A stretch of 64,000 bases of DNA from Metallumcola ferriviriculae (GCF_035573695.1 NZ_CP121694.1:3103501-3167500), one strand, 5' to 3'; numbered from the stretch's first letter, positions 28,116 through 38,813 are shown. Translations and numbers: made by a program. The notes: a model not told the origin generated them from the sequence alone.

Positions 28116-28973
28116 TTACTTCTTAGCCAAAGTGCGGTGGAAATCAATCCATAACGGGCTGGCTGTGAAGATGGATGAATAGGTACCGGAGACACTACCA
28201 ATCAGCAATGCTAAAGAAAAACCTTTGGTAGTTTCACCCCCGAACAGCAGTAATGATACCAATACCATGATTACAACTAAAGAAGTATTGATGGAACGAG
28301 CCAATGTCTGGGAAATACTCAGGTTAACTACCCGAGGCAATTCCTCTTTCTTCTTAATACGAAGATTTTCCCTGATACGGTCAAAAATCACGATAGTATC
28401 ATTAATTGAATAACCGATTATCGTTAATATAGCGGCCACAAAAGCGCTGTCCACCGGGAACTGAAAAATTGAAAATATACCCATGGTGACGAAGACATCA
28501 TGCAGCAAGGCAAGAATCGCAGCTATTGCAAACCAAAACTCGAAACGAATAGTAATATAAATTACCATCAAAACTGAAGCAATCACTAATGCCAGCACCG
28601 CATTACGTGTTAACTCCTGGCCAATAACCGCGCCTACCTTTTCGTTTCGCAGTACCTCTAGGTTTCCCAGCCCATCCTGAAACGCCTCAATCACTTTTGC
28701 GTTTTCATCCTCTGTCAGTACCTTAGTTCTGATAATGAATTGATTGTCCTCAGCCGGTTGAACCGGGCTCTGGCTCAAATCAAATTGTCCCAGCGAGTCT
28801 CTTATCTGTTCCACAGATACATCTTTTTCAAACTTCACCTGCATTAGGTTACCACCGGTAAAATCGATTCCCAAGTTAAGTCCTTGGACAAAAAAGGATA
28901 TTATACCGGGAACGATAATCAGAAGCGACAGCAAATACCATAGTTTTCTTTTGCCTATGAAATCAAATAACAT
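28116..28973 (-). CDS. secF: Protein-export membrane protein SecF
   Basis: A 285-residue SecF with six membrane helices. GIDFTGGNLMQV follows the first helix, and TIIGYSINDTIVIFDRIREN is the conserved transmembrane-4/5 motif. It acts with SecD and YajC to use proton motive force in late steps of protein export. It is 12 bp after secD in a two-gene operon. Confidence 0.95.
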   Translation of the reverse strand: MLFDFIGKRKLWYLLSLLIIVPGIISFFVQGLNLGIDFTGGNLMQVKFEKDVSVEQIRDSLGQFDLSQSPVQPAEDNQFIIRTKVLTEDENAKVIEAFQDGLGNLEVLRNEKVGAVIGQELTRNAVLALVIASVLMVIYITIRFEFWFAIAAILALLHDVFVTMGIFSIFQFPVDSAFVAAILTIIGYSINDTIVIFDRIRENLRIKKKEELPRVVNLSISQTLARSINTSLVVIMVLVSLLLFGGETTKGFSLALLIGSVSGTYSSIFTASPLWIDFHRTLAKK

Positions 28974-28985
28974 TATTCTCCCCCC

Positions 28986-30215
28986 CTACGCGCCATACAT
29001 CTTAGTGTTTTTAACCAGCCTGGTATCTGCCAATAGACGCAGTAAAAAGCGTGTAAAGGTAATGGCAGTGAACATGCTGGCTAAAATACCAATGCCCAAA
29101 GTAACCGCAAATCCGCGGATTGGGCCGGTGCCATAATAGAATAACACTGCCGCAGCCAGCAAAGTAGTAGTATTAGCATCAAAAATGGTCCAGAATGCCC
29201 GACCAAAACCCGCTTCAATTGCGGCACGAATGGTTTTTCCATTCTTTAATTCTTCCTTAAGTCGTTCGTAAATAATAATATTGGCATCCACAGCAAAAGC
29301 AATAGATAAAAGCAGCCCGGCAATTCCCGGCAGCGTCAGGACAGCGTTAATAGAGGCAAGACCGCCCATTACTATAATGGCATAAACCAACAACGAGAAA
29401 GCCGCTACAAGTCCCGGAACGCGATAATAGAGAATAATAAATAAAACAATTGCAATTAATGAGTAAAGGATTGCGTTGACACTACGATTAAGAGAATTAG
29501 CACCTAATGTAGGTCCTACAGTACGCTTTTCCATAATTTCCACATTCACCGGCAGCGCACCGCCGCGTAATAGCGCAGCAATATTACTTGCCTCTTCAAA
29601 GTTACGGTTTCCGGTAATCACAGCAGTTCCACTGGGAATAGCCTCATTAACATTTGGATTAGTCAATAGGTCTTCATCAAGATAAATCGCGATAGCCCTT
29701 CTTGGGTCATTATTCTGGTAATTCTGTACCAACCGGCTGGTTACATCACCAAATTTTTTGGCTCCCTCCGAGTTAAATTGAAGTTGAATCTCCGCTTGAC
29801 CGTTGGAATTATTAATAACCGCCTTGGCATCTTTTAGATCTTTACCAGTTAAAACAGTTTTCCCATCACTCGTTTTAAACTGAAGCATGGCGGTTTTACC
29901 AATTAAATCAACTGCCTGCTCCGGGTCTTCGACACCAGCCACTTCCACAATTAAGCGATCGTTTCCTGACACTTGGATAACAGGCTCACTCACACCTAAT
30001 TCGTCTACCCGTTCTCGCATAACAGTTTTTAACTGCTGCATGTCTTCATCCGTTATTGCCGTCTTTTCTTTTACTGCCTTAAGTACTACGTGTACTCCTC
30101 CTTGAAGGTCCAAACCAAGATTAACAGCGTTCATGATTGGATTATAGAGGAGGACGCCAACAACCAGCACTAAGACTATGACGAAGGCTAATTTCATCAG
30201 TTTCCCCGAGTTCAT
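28986..30215 (-). CDS. secD: Protein-export membrane protein SecD
   Basis: A 409-residue SecD. The first helix is followed by NLGLDLQGGVHVVLK; the external P1 domain spans about residues 40-230; five more helices contain AFAVDANIIIYERLKEE, with the aspartate needed for proton coupling. I use ATG 30215 because AAGGAGGAG is directly in front; the GTG-type reading from 30248 is not needed. SecD here is the shorter P1-head form usual in Firmicutes with separate SecF. Confidence 0.95.
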   Translation of the reverse strand: MNSGKLMKLAFVIVLVLVVGVLLYNPIMNAVNLGLDLQGGVHVVLKAVKEKTAITDEDMQQLKTVMRERVDELGVSEPVIQVSGNDRLIVEVAGVEDPEQAVDLIGKTAMLQFKTSDGKTVLTGKDLKDAKAVINNSNGQAEIQLQFNSEGAKKFGDVTSRLVQNYQNNDPRRAIAIYLDEDLLTNPNVNEAIPSGTAVITGNRNFEEASNIAALLRGGALPVNVEIMEKRTVGPTLGANSLNRSVNAILYSLIAIVLFIILYYRVPGLVAAFSLLVYAIIVMGGLASINAVLTLPGIAGLLLSIAFAVDANIIIYERLKEELKNGKTIRAAIEAGFGRAFWTIFDANTTTLLAAAVLFYYGTGPIRGFAVTLGIGILASMFTAITFTRFLLRLLADTRLVKNTKMYGA

Positions 30216-30339
30216 CTTCACTTCTCCTCCTTGTGAATGAGCTAACAAAATAACAAAACACCATACTTAAATATTATAAACCTCTTGTAAGAAGCTTGTC
30301 AATTAAGGTTACCTCCGGTCGCTTTACCAATATTTGCGC

Positions 30340-30999
30340 TTATAACAACCGGGCCTCATTGATAACCAAACCAAAATGGCAATCCAGAAATGCCGCTGCT
30401 CTCCGGCACATCACCATACGGCTGAGAAATATTTCGAAGTATTCCATGATGGTGCTTATCTCCAAATCAATGGTAAGTTCCATAGTGATTTTCTTTTGTT
30501 CTGCTGAAACCCGTAAAAAAGAATGTTCTACGGCGTAATTTACACGGTCATGAATATCAAAGGTTGCGAAGTCCCGGTTGCGCACTCGGGATCGATGCAC
30601 ATCAGACTTATCTGCTAAAATCAGCACCGCAGCCACCTCATTAACTGCATGTCCATACTGCTCTTCATGATTACCGATAGCCGATATAACCGAAGCAATC
30701 TCCTCCGGCGGCATCTCGTACTGCTTCAGGATTGAATACGCCATCACTGCTCCGGACTGACCGTGGTCATAGCGGCTGATAACATTACCAATATCATGCA
30801 TATAACCGGCAATGCCCGCCAATTCGACCAGGCGAGCATCAAAATTCAGTTTCTCCAAAATGTTTTGTGACACGTTGGACACCAAGTTCACATGACGATA
30901 GCTATGTTCGGTGAAACCCATGGCACCAAGATACTCATTCCCTTTGCGTATATATGTATCAATTTCGGTATCCCTTTTTATCATCTCCAAAGTAACCAC
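30340..30999 (-). CDS. HD-domain phosphohydrolase
   Basis: A protein of about 219 residues with an HD domain: HSYRHVNLVSNVS, then GYMHDIGNVISRYDHGQSGA (the HD pair) and later ILADKSDVHRSRVRNRD. Metal-dependent phosphohydrolases of this type act on nucleotides or cyclic dinucleotides; the substrate here is not identifiable. I start at GTG 30999, spaced correctly from GAGGAGG. It lies upstream of secDF by about 125 bp, a placement seen in other Desulfotomaculum-like genomes as I recall, so the association may be old. Confidence 0.85.
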   Translation of the reverse strand: MVTLEMIKRDTEIDTYIRKGNEYLGAMGFTEHSYRHVNLVSNVSQNILEKLNFDARLVELAGIAGYMHDIGNVISRYDHGQSGAVMAYSILKQYEMPPEEIASVISAIGNHEEQYGHAVNEVAAVLILADKSDVHRSRVRNRDFATFDIHDRVNYAVEHSFLRVSAEQKKITMELTIDLEISTIMEYFEIFLSRMVMCRRAAAFLDCHFGLVINEARLL

Positions 31000-31138
31000 A
31001 CTTTTCCTCCTCATCCTGCTGATATATTGGTTTTGAACAAAAGCATTTCATGCCTTCGGCCTCAAAAGGTAATGCTTTTGCACCCAAGGGCATTAAGATC
31101 GACTAGGCAACAAGTTGCCAAGTCTCTCTATATTCTTA

Positions 31139-31285
31139 CCCAGGGAACCCCTGGGTGCTGCGCACCCGGCCGCCTCACCGACTCGGCGGCGCTCGTACCT
31201 TGGCGTCACTTATTCGTGACGCCACTCGCCCTAGGTCGCTTCGCTGTGACCCTCCTGCATTTAACATAAGGGGGCATGCCCCCTT
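31139..31285. repeat. Cluster of short GC-rich palindromes in a gene-free gap
   Basis: The 31,000-31,625 gap has no credible gene. This part strings together at least five hairpins: CCCAGGGAACCCCTGGG (31139-31155), GGGTGCTGCGCACCC (31153-31167), CCGCC...GGCGG (31170-31189), TGGCGTCAC...GTGACGCCA (31201-31224) and AAGGGGGCATGCCCCCTT (31268-31285). Sitting between two genes on the same strand, they could be an array of extragenic palindromes. Confidence 0.65.
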
Positions 31286-31336
31286 AATAACCCCCATGTA
31301 TAGGAAATTATCCACAACCCATAATTTCCTATACAT
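31280..31336. repeat. 57-bp direct repeat with palindromic core, copy 1
   Basis: This 57-bp unit recurs identically at 31521-31577. It ends in a perfect inverted repeat, ATGTATAGGAAATTAT and its complement around CCACAACCC. The 15-mer ATAGGAAATTATCCA also occurs at 4405-4419 in the fadR-codY gap, without the second arm. Confidence 0.85.
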
Positions 31337-31520
31337 ACGACAAAAACTTCTTCTTAAGACAGCTCAATTCCTCTTTTAGCGCTTACCTATTTTACTATTT
31401 TACCCTACATCCCAAATTATGTACTGCTTAATAGCAAAACTATTAGAGTATGTGCAAAAATTCCACCAGGCAGGCCCAGAAGACTTGCCAGCTTGCTGGG
31501 AGCACTTGTGCAGGGCAGCA

Positions 31521-31577
31521 CCCCTTAATAACCCCCATGTATAGGAAATTATCCACAACCCATAATTTCCTATACAT
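31521..31577. repeat. 57-bp direct repeat with palindromic core, copy 2
   Basis: Identical to 31280-31336 over 57 bp, 184 bp downstream of it. The sequence between the copies is unrelated to either. Two exact copies with palindromic cores suggest a recent duplication of a small element or a pair of protein-binding sites. Confidence 0.85.
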
Positions 31578-31586
31578 CAACAAATA

Positions 31587-31619
31587 AGCCACGCTGCGAA
31601 AATTCTTCGCAGTGTGGCT
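31587..31619 (-). terminator. Terminator after the mazF-like gene
   Basis: AGCCACGCTGCGAA (31587-31600) pairs with TTCGCAGTGTGGCT (31606-31619), a 14-bp stem with one G-U pair. It starts 6 bases beyond the mazF-like stop on the minus strand. The T-run after it is short. Confidence 0.7.
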
Positions 31620-31625
31620 GTATAA

Positions 31626-32033
31626 TTATCTGTGCCTCATACGGTCTTCAATTTCTTGCAAAGCACTTAATCCCAAGCTAATTTCTAACGCTTCGTTAAC
31701 TTCGCGGCGCAGCTTCGGGGTAATAAATCCGCGATAATTATCGCCGGCAAAACGCGCCTTGTCCAGCGTACGGATCTGCGAAAATAAAGCCACATAATCC
31801 CTTTCCAGCCCAGTCTCCTTCCCACCAGCTATAAGAATACCAAAGAGAACCCGTCGAGCTTCCTTTTCCGGTGTAAGCGGCACCACAATAACTGAACTAC
31901 ACAGTCGGTTCCCAATATCATTTTGTACAACCAATACCGGTCTTTCCAGACGCCTGTATTCTTGGTCAACACCCAATTCGATACGGTAAATATCCCCCCG
32001 GCGAATAGACCATTGTTCATGGGAAACATTCAT
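31626..32033 (-). CDS. MazF/PemK-family endoribonuclease-like protein
   Basis: A 135-residue protein with the PemK/MazF beta-barrel pattern: RRGDIYRIELG, ERPVLVVQNDIGNRLCSSVIVVPLT and DYVALFSQIRTLDKAR. These carry the arginine and the serine/threonine positions of the ribonuclease site. Toxins of this family cut mRNA at short motifs. The gene upstream does not look like MazE. It is longer than MazF (about 115) by a C-terminal helix. Function as a toxin is inferred from the fold only. Confidence 0.8.
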   Translation of the reverse strand: MNVSHEQWSIRRGDIYRIELGVDQEYRRLERPVLVVQNDIGNRLCSSVIVVPLTPEKEARRVLFGILIAGGKETGLERDYVALFSQIRTLDKARFAGDNYRGFITPKLRREVNEALEISLGLSALQEIEDRMRHR

Positions 32034-32039
32034 GTAAGC

Positions 32040-32228
32040 TCACTCCCGACCAGTATCTTCGAACTTTAGCAGTAAACGATTTTCTTCCGCCAGCACCAGG
32101 GAGTCTCCTTCCAAAACCCAAGGAATAGCAAGATCATCATCTGCCGCCGACTGTGCCTCCAGGCCCTTTTTACTGTAGTTTTCGCTTTCACGAATTTTTT
32201 TGCTAAACATTTTCTTAATTATATTCAC
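32040..32228 (-). CDS. Small protein of unknown function before the MazF-like gene
   Basis: A 62-residue protein from GTG 32228, which GGAGG precedes. It starts with a basic stretch (NIIKKMFSKKIRES) and ends in an acidic, leucine-rich part. No AbrB/MazE, Phd or ribbon-helix-helix motif is visible. The stop is 6 bases before the mazF-like start, the spacing of a toxin-antitoxin pair with the antitoxin first. It may be an unrecognised antitoxin; I cannot support this beyond size, order and coupling. Confidence 0.55.
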   Translation of the reverse strand: MNIIKKMFSKKIRESENYSKKGLEAQSAADDDLAIPWVLEGDSLVLAEENRLLLKFEDTGRE

Positions 32229-32332
32229 GCCTCCGCCCTCCCTGCTGATGCCATATTTATAAAACTTAGACATAGGTAAGGGCTTTTCCTCTCACGATTG
32301 ATGTCACTTTCTGGGAGGTTTGCTCAAAACAA

Positions 32333-32362
32333 AAAAAATAACGACCCTTAAGCCGCTATTTC
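32333..32362 (-). terminator. Terminator after yajC
   Basis: On the minus strand AGCGGCTTAAGGGTCGTT folds with G-U pairs and is followed by eight Ts. It lies about 20 bp past the yajC stop. Confidence 0.7.
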
Positions 32363-32381
32363 TTTAAAATTTGTTTATCTT

Positions 32382-32654
32382 CTAGTTATCGCTCGCCACA
32401 TAAGCAATGGACTTTTTGTCAAATTTTACTTCAACCTTATCCGCTATTCGTAAAACGATGGTATCATCATCCATCTTAATAAGTTTCCCATGAAGGCCGC
32501 CCACTGTAACAACCTTATCGTTTATTTCCAATTTTCCCAGCATTTCTTGACGTTTTTTCTGTTGTTTCTGCTGTGGCCTGATCATAAGAAAATATAGTAT
32601 GGCAATGAACAATCCAAAATATGCTACCGTACCGCCTATACCTTGAAGATTCAA
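32382..32654 (-). CDS. yajC: Preprotein translocase subunit YajC
   Basis: A 90-residue YajC with one membrane helix (about residues 11-28) followed by FLMIRPQQKQQKKRQEML and the VTVGGLHGKL motif. It associates with SecDF. I choose TTG 32654, which has AAAGGGGTG six bases upstream; the longer reading from 32708 has no such site and adds unconserved residues. It follows tgt, the usual order in bacteria. Confidence 0.9.
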   Translation of the reverse strand: MNLQGIGGTVAYFGLFIAILYFLMIRPQQKQQKKRQEMLGKLEINDKVVTVGGLHGKLIKMDDDTIVLRIADKVEVKFDKKSIAYVASDN

Positions 32655-32723
32655 TTTTTTCACCCCTTTCAACCCTATTTTATGTACAAAACCATTATCC
32701 ATGCTCATTCTACATTAAAGACG

Positions 32724-33845
<1,122 letters not shown>

Positions 33846-33871
33846 CTACCCCCAGGTCACAATAACTCTCT

Positions 33872-34894
33872 TTAAACAATCAGCATAGCATCACCAAAAC
33901 TAAAAAATCGATATTTTTTAGTTACCGCGTGATTATACGCGGCCAAAACTTTTTCCCGCCCCGCAAAAGCCGAAACTAGCATCAGCAGGGTGGACCGGGG
34001 CAGGTGAAAGTTTGTAATTAAACCATCCACTATTTGAAAATCATAGCCCGGATAAATGAATATATCAGTCCAGCCCGATGATGAAACAAGCTTCCCCTTT
34101 GGAGCGGCTGTTTCTAAGGTCCGTACAACAGTGGTCCCCACCGCAAATACTTTATTTCCCTGCTCCCGGGCTCTATTTATTGAATTGACCGTCGGGACAT
34201 CGATACGATAATATTCCGCATGCATATGGTGCTCCGCAACATTTTCCGCTGAAACCGGCCTGAATGTACCCAGGCCCACATGCAGCAGCACCGATACGAC
34301 TTTAATACCCTTTTCCTTTATTCTTGCCAGGAGTTGGGGAGTAAAATGCAGCCCTGCCGTGGGCGCTGCCGCTGACCCCTCTTCCCGAGCATAGGCGGTT
34401 TGATAGCGTTCGGGGTCACCTAAACTTTCCCTGATGTATGGAGGAAGCGGCATTTCACCCAGCCGGCTTAAAATCTCTTGAAAGATACCTTCATAATGAA
34501 AGCGAATCACCCGCCCGCCGGCAGATGTTATATCCAGCACTTCCCCGGTCATCATCCCATCGCCAAAAATAAGTACTTCACCGGGCCGCGCCTTTTTTCC
34601 TGGCTTCACCAGTGTTTCCCAACTATCTTCTTCAATCTGTTTAAGCAGCAGCACCTCGATCTTTGCCCCGGTATGCTGTCTTATACCAAACAAGCGCGCA
34701 GGAATAACCCGAGTGTCATTTACCACAAGTACATCACCCGGGCTTAAGTAATCCACGATATGGGAAAAGTGCTCGTCTGTCACTCTATCGCTATGCCGGT
34801 CTAATACCAGCAGCCGCGAGGCATCCCTCGGCATTACGGGATGCTGGGCAATCAATTGTTCCGGAAGATTGTATTCAAAATCAGAAACTCGCAT
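33872..34894 (-). CDS. queA: S-adenosylmethionine:tRNA ribosyltransferase-isomerase QueA
   Basis: A 340-residue QueA beginning [19 protein letters not shown], with [19 protein letters not shown] and [10 protein letters not shown] motifs. It transfers the ribosyl group of SAM to preQ1 on tRNA to form epoxyqueuosine. The start at 34894 follows AAGGAGATAG; a longer reading extends 39 residues upstream without family support. tgt follows by 29 bp. Confidence 0.96.
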   Translation of the reverse strand: MRVSDFEYNLPEQLIAQHPVMPRDASRLLVLDRHSDRVTDEHFSHIVDYLSPGDVLVVNDTRVIPARLFGIRQHTGAKIEVLLLKQIEEDSWETLVKPGKKARPGEVLIFGDGMMTGEVLDITSAGGRVIRFHYEGIFQEILSRLGEMPLPPYIRESLGDPERYQTAYAREEGSAAAPTAGLHFTPQLLARIKEKGIKVVSVLLHVGLGTFRPVSAENVAEHHMHAEYYRIDVPTVNSINRAREQGNKVFAVGTTVVRTLETAAPKGKLVSSSGWTDIFIYPGYDFQIVDGLITNFHLPRSTLLMLVSAFAGREKVLAAYNHAVTKKYRFFSFGDAMLIV

Positions 34895-34904
34895 CTCTAT
34901 CTCC

Positions 34905-36344
34905 TTAATAAATCGTCTCGATAGACAAATTGCCGTTATCCAATCCCTGATTATAATAGTGTTGGATAATTTTATCATATTTATACCCATCTTTTGCCAT
35001 ACCCCGGGCACCCCACTGACTCATGCCCAGGCCATGACCATAGCCATTGCCTTCTATAACGACTTTGCTGAATTTTTTAGGGATTTGCCGGTTCGCCGAC
35101 CTGCTCTGCAAAAAGACATCTTTCTCCCCCTTGTTGACCAATGTTGTCCTGCCATCATATCCTGCGGAATAGCTACCGTCAAGACTGTTTATCCGCCCCT
35201 GGTCACCCCTGCCATTGAGTACGGTAACCGTAGAATCGAAGCTAATATTAAACAGCGTACTTCTCAATCCCAACAGGGTACGAATCCCATCTCTGTAGAC
35301 GCTGGCCTGCCCTTGGTCCCCAATTAAAGTAAGTTCAGTCACCCTGCCCGAGGCGGTGTCTTTATCCCCATTACGGTCTATTCGGGACAGCTTGATATCT
35401 GAAATACTGCCTACATTAATTAAATTTAAAGAATCGTTATTCTCGGCCTTCTTGTTCCAACGGGAGACCTGTGAATATAGCTCTTCCCGTGTTATGCCTT
35501 TCTGCCAACTATAGGACACACTTGGCCAACCGTTTGTTTGGTTTTCATACTGGGCAGCATAAATATCGTAAGGTGATGGCACTGCTTTTAAATATGGCAG
35601 TGGTTCCACCCAAACATTTTCACTACTTTCAGTGTATCCACCGGCATTGGAATGAAAAAAGGCGCGAATGACTTTACCATCATAGACAACTATTTGGCCC
35701 CTTGTAGCATCCACAGCCGCCACTACCCGGTCGCCGTTTGCCTGGGTTTCTGCATTGTAACCGCGGTAAACCTGAGTACCCGTATCAATACCAACATCAA
35801 AACTCCCCAGAGAATTTTTTAGGGACATTGCGTACGAACGGGAAACCACTGCTTGAGCTTTCAATGCCTCTAGCGGTGCACTATTTCCCATTTCCTGTCC
35901 TACCACTCCATAGAGATATTGTTCCATGGGCAGTACATTTATTGGCATAACACCGTCAGCGCGGTTTTCAACAATCAAATCGCCACGGTATTTAGTACCG
36001 TTGTATGTGTATAGGTGCAGTCCTTCGTCCACAGCCCGCAAAATAACGGGGCCATCAAAGGGCAGTTTCTGCTCCCTGCCGTTTAGAGCAACTTTAAGAT
36101 TAGGTCCGCTTTTAATTATACTCCATAATTGCCCAGGCTTGGGCTGAACTATCGGTAGATTGGTTGCGCTATCCATTAAGGCATAAGCACCAGTTTCCAC
36201 CCTGAATTCAATCCGAGGAGCTATTCCAGAAAGTCCTACCCGAATCAAATTATCACTCTTTTCTGCCCAAACGTTTGCGGGCGGAGGTAAAAAGGGAGCT
36301 GCCATCATTACTAAAAGTATGAAAACAATTTTTGCATATCGCAT
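34905..36344 (-). CDS. spoIID: SpoIID/LytB-domain sporulation protein
   Basis: A 479-residue exported protein. The signal peptide is residues 1-26 ([17 protein letters not shown]...ANVWA). The SpoIID domain follows from about 130 with [43 protein letters not shown] and, near the end, [19 protein letters not shown]. SpoIID is a lytic transglycosylase that trims peptidoglycan during engulfment. This form is longer than B. subtilis SpoIID, with an extra N-terminal part, so it may be a LytB-type paralogue. Start chosen after GAGGTGG. Confidence 0.88.
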   Translation of the reverse strand: MRYAKIVFILLVMMAAPFLPPPANVWAEKSDNLIRVGLSGIAPRIEFRVETGAYALMDSATNLPIVQPKPGQLWSIIKSGPNLKVALNGREQKLPFDGPVILRAVDEGLHLYTYNGTKYRGDLIVENRADGVMPINVLPMEQYLYGVVGQEMGNSAPLEALKAQAVVSRSYAMSLKNSLGSFDVGIDTGTQVYRGYNAETQANGDRVVAAVDATRGQIVVYDGKVIRAFFHSNAGGYTESSENVWVEPLPYLKAVPSPYDIYAAQYENQTNGWPSVSYSWQKGITREELYSQVSRWNKKAENNDSLNLINVGSISDIKLSRIDRNGDKDTASGRVTELTLIGDQGQASVYRDGIRTLLGLRSTLFNISFDSTVTVLNGRGDQGRINSLDGSYSAGYDGRTTLVNKGEKDVFLQSRSANRQIPKKFSKVVIEGNGYGHGLGMSQWGARGMAKDGYKYDKIIQHYYNQGLDNGNLSIETIY

Positions 36345-36430
36345 CTTATCCACCTCAACGCTATAATCTCGTGCTGCACTTCCTTTTCTTAATTCCACTC
36401 GCTTTATTTCGACTTACCTTATTTCGACAA

Positions 36431-36457
36431 AAAAAGAAAGAGTCCTTTCGGACCCAG
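36431..36457 (-). terminator. Terminator after rsgI
   Basis: On the minus strand GGTCCGAAAGGACT forms a tight tetraloop hairpin followed by TTTCTTTTTTT, just past the rsgI stop. Confidence 0.8.
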
Positions 36458-36461
36458 TCTA

Positions 36462-37745
36462 TTAATCGTTACCTCTTTTTTTAGGGGTATCGTCCTTACC
36501 ATTACGCTTATCTTTTTCAACTTTATTACTATACTTAAATGAATTTTCTAACGGAACTTCTTTCTTCAGTAATCTTGACCTCATCTTCATAATACGGTCC
36601 TGAAAATTCCATTTTTTCATTAGCATTTCAATATCCGTGTCATCCTTAGCCTTTGACTTACGACTATTGTTGTCGAATTTACTTTTGTCATCACTGCCGT
36701 TCACTGTCTTCTTTCCCTTTGTTTCTGTTTTATCCGGTGTCTTCTCAGTATTGTCATTTTCTTTCCATTCTGGATCTGATTTGCCTGCCCTGCCACTATA
36801 GCCTTCATCGTCACCCTCTTCACGCAAAGAATTAGCTGAAGGCGGCTGATGTTTTTCACCCTTGCCAGGCAACGGTCCTTCCTGCCCTTTTCCCCCTTCG
36901 TCATTGTTAGAATTGTCCGCACGCTGTCTTTCGTTATGTTTGGATTTCTTTACATTATCTTTAAATTCGCGTTTGAACTGCTTCTTTTGAAAGCGAACAT
37001 CTTTTTCCGCCTTATTGATAACCTGACCGGGTATTCCATCTGCCTCTTTAATAGCTTTGATAATGCTACTAGTTTTCAGATTTTCTACAGACACTTCTAA
37101 GCCCTGCTCCCGCGCTTCCATGAGTATAGCATATTTCCCCGCTGACAATCCCATGGATTTTGCTTCCTCGCGCAGCTCACTTCCCACTGATACAGTGCTA
37201 ACGGTAGTCTCTTTAGGAAGGTTATTGTACGCCGTATTTCTTAACCGCGATGCCAGTTTAAGGCGTTCCTTGGCTTCACCTTGAATAGGGTTGACACTAA
37301 AAACTACCGTATTATCACCAGTATCTAAGTACCCCATTTCCCTGGCTTTTCTTAATAAGACCGCCACCGCGTTATCTACCGGCAGCCGCTTTACCTCTGC
37401 CGCCGCGACAAGACGTGCCCCATCGTTATTAAGCGGGTTCACCTCGGTTACCGTCCCCCGAGAAGATACAGCTAACTCCACACTGGGGTTAATATCCATG
37501 GATATATAAGCATAAACATTACCAGCCGGTTGGAACAAAACTCCTCCTGCCATACCGGCAAGAACAATGATTAATAATACTGCCGCTGACAACCAGTAGG
37601 GTGTTCTCGTGGTGGGTACAGGCAAAACAACTTCATCTCCGATGGCAATCCCAGTCATTTGATATTCCTTAAATTCCCCTTCCGGAGTAAGAACTGTTGC
37701 CTTATTACCATTAACAGCCATAACAAGACCCTTTTTTGTACCCAT
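36462..37745 (-). CDS. rsgI: Anti-sigma factor RsgI-like protein
   Basis: A 427-residue membrane protein. Residues 1-50 form the RsgI N-terminal anti-sigma domain (GLVMAVNGNKATVLTPEGEFKEY). One membrane helix is at about 53-78. The external part (85-240) has the YAYISMDINPSVELAV motif of the RsgI periplasmic region. The last 180 residues are low-complexity and extremely rich in Lys, Asp, Asn, Ser and Glu. Clostridial RsgI proteins often end in polysaccharide-binding modules; here that sensor is replaced by the charged tail. It is downstream of sigI, which it should hold inactive. Confidence 0.9.
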   Translation of the reverse strand: MGTKKGLVMAVNGNKATVLTPEGEFKEYQMTGIAIGDEVVLPVPTTRTPYWLSAAVLLIIVLAGMAGGVLFQPAGNVYAYISMDINPSVELAVSSRGTVTEVNPLNNDGARLVAAAEVKRLPVDNAVAVLLRKAREMGYLDTGDNTVVFSVNPIQGEAKERLKLASRLRNTAYNNLPKETTVSTVSVGSELREEAKSMGLSAGKYAILMEAREQGLEVSVENLKTSSIIKAIKEADGIPGQVINKAEKDVRFQKKQFKREFKDNVKKSKHNERQRADNSNNDEGGKGQEGPLPGKGEKHQPPSANSLREEGDDEGYSGRAGKSDPEWKENDNTEKTPDKTETKGKKTVNGSDDKSKFDNNSRKSKAKDDTDIEMLMKKWNFQDRIMKMRSRLLKKEVPLENSFKYSNKVEKDKRNGKDDTPKKRGND

Positions 37746-37781
37746 CGTTAACCTCCCTCTCAGTCTCAATAATTTTTGATT

Positions 37782-38492
37782 CTAAAGTACCTTTTTTATA
37801 TATTCTTTCAAATAGTAAAAATCACTTGTCAAAATGATAACCGCAGCTATTATGTATTTTCGCTGACGTTCCAAGGTTTTACGACTGACCTTGGCCCGTG
37901 TCGAAAGTTCCTTTAATGGCAAGCTTTTATAAGAATAAAGGTGCTTACGCATATGCTCATTTCTCGCAATAGCAACAGCAACCTCCATCGCTCTTTGCCG
38001 AGCAGTTTCATGCTTTGGCGATGCTTTAACCAAGTCATCAAATTTAATGTCAAATGAACTGAGCGTTTGCGTGAACCTTTCAATCTCCTCACGGCGCTCA
38101 ATCTTTTCCACATCCGCATCGTACTGAGCAGCGGCCGCAACAAATTCGGCGCTGCCGAGAACATTGCCGGGGCCATCATCTATCTGGGAAAAAGGAATGC
38201 TCACTCTTTTTTTTTCACTACGATAAAAATCTATCAAGCGTCTTCTAATTACTGTTTGGGCAAAACCAATAAATGAACACCCCTTGCTTTCATCAAAGCT
38301 ATCTATCGCTTCATTAAATGCTATAAGTGCAATACTTGCCTCATCATCTTCTCCCATATTAATAAACCGTCCAGAAACTTGAGCGGCTGCTTTTAAAATA
38401 AACGGACGGTATTTTTCAATTAACTGATTTCGGCATTTCTTATCCCCTTTTTTTGCCTGCATCAGCAAGAAGTAAAATTCCTTTTCCGACAA
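37782..38492 (-). CDS. sigI: RNA polymerase sigma factor SigI
   Basis: A 236-residue sigma-I. Region 2 has NQLIEKYRPFILKAAAQ, EDDEASIALIAFNEAIDSFDESKGCSFIGFAQTVIRRRLIDFYR. The C-terminal part carries the helix-turn-helix SLPLKELSTRAKVSRKTLERQRKYI, the family's substitute for region 4. It begins with TTG after GAGGTGAG. SigI controls heat-shock, cell-wall or cellulase genes depending on the species. rsgI follows by 36 bp, the standard pair. Confidence 0.93.
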   Translation of the reverse strand: MSEKEFYFLLMQAKKGDKKCRNQLIEKYRPFILKAAAQVSGRFINMGEDDEASIALIAFNEAIDSFDESKGCSFIGFAQTVIRRRLIDFYRSEKKRVSIPFSQIDDGPGNVLGSAEFVAAAAQYDADVEKIERREEIERFTQTLSSFDIKFDDLVKASPKHETARQRAMEVAVAIARNEHMRKHLYSYKSLPLKELSTRAKVSRKTLERQRKYIIAAVIILTSDFYYLKEYIKKVL

Positions 38493-38572
38493 CCCCTCTC
38501 ACCTCAATCCGTGTCATATTATTCGACTTATTATAAAAAATTCTGGGGGTGTTAAAAGAGCTAAAAAAAATA

Positions 38573-38797
38573 TTACCTGCGAAAAAGCAGGTTAAGAAGA
38601 ATGGTAAGAATGATACTGATAAGTATGCCGCTCACCAGCGGAAAATAAAATGTGAAATTACCTTTGCGAATGTAAATATCTCCGGGCAGTTTCCCTAAAG
38701 GCAGCAATTTACCGCCGAAAATAAGTATCAAACCAATAATACTGATTATGATTCCCAAGCCCAGCAGCATTTTCCCTATTGCCGACATTTCCGGCAT
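38573..38797 (-). CDS. DUF2905 small membrane protein
   Basis: A 74-residue protein with two membrane helices (about 7-24 and 47-69) joined by the LPLGKLPGDIYIRKGNFTFYFP loop that defines DUF2905. ATG 38797 follows GGAGGGACC; the longer frame to 38887 runs into ruvB and is not supported. Genes of this family often follow ruvB. No function is known. Confidence 0.88.
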   Translation of the reverse strand: MPEMSAIGKMLLGLGIIISIIGLILIFGGKLLPLGKLPGDIYIRKGNFTFYFPLVSGILISIILTILLNLLFRR

Positions 38798-38813
38798 GTT
38801 TGGTCCCTCCAGA

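Noticed and set aside
31139..31577. CRISPR array
   Set aside because: Only two repeats, 57 bp long and 184 bp apart, with unlike hairpins around them; no cas genes.
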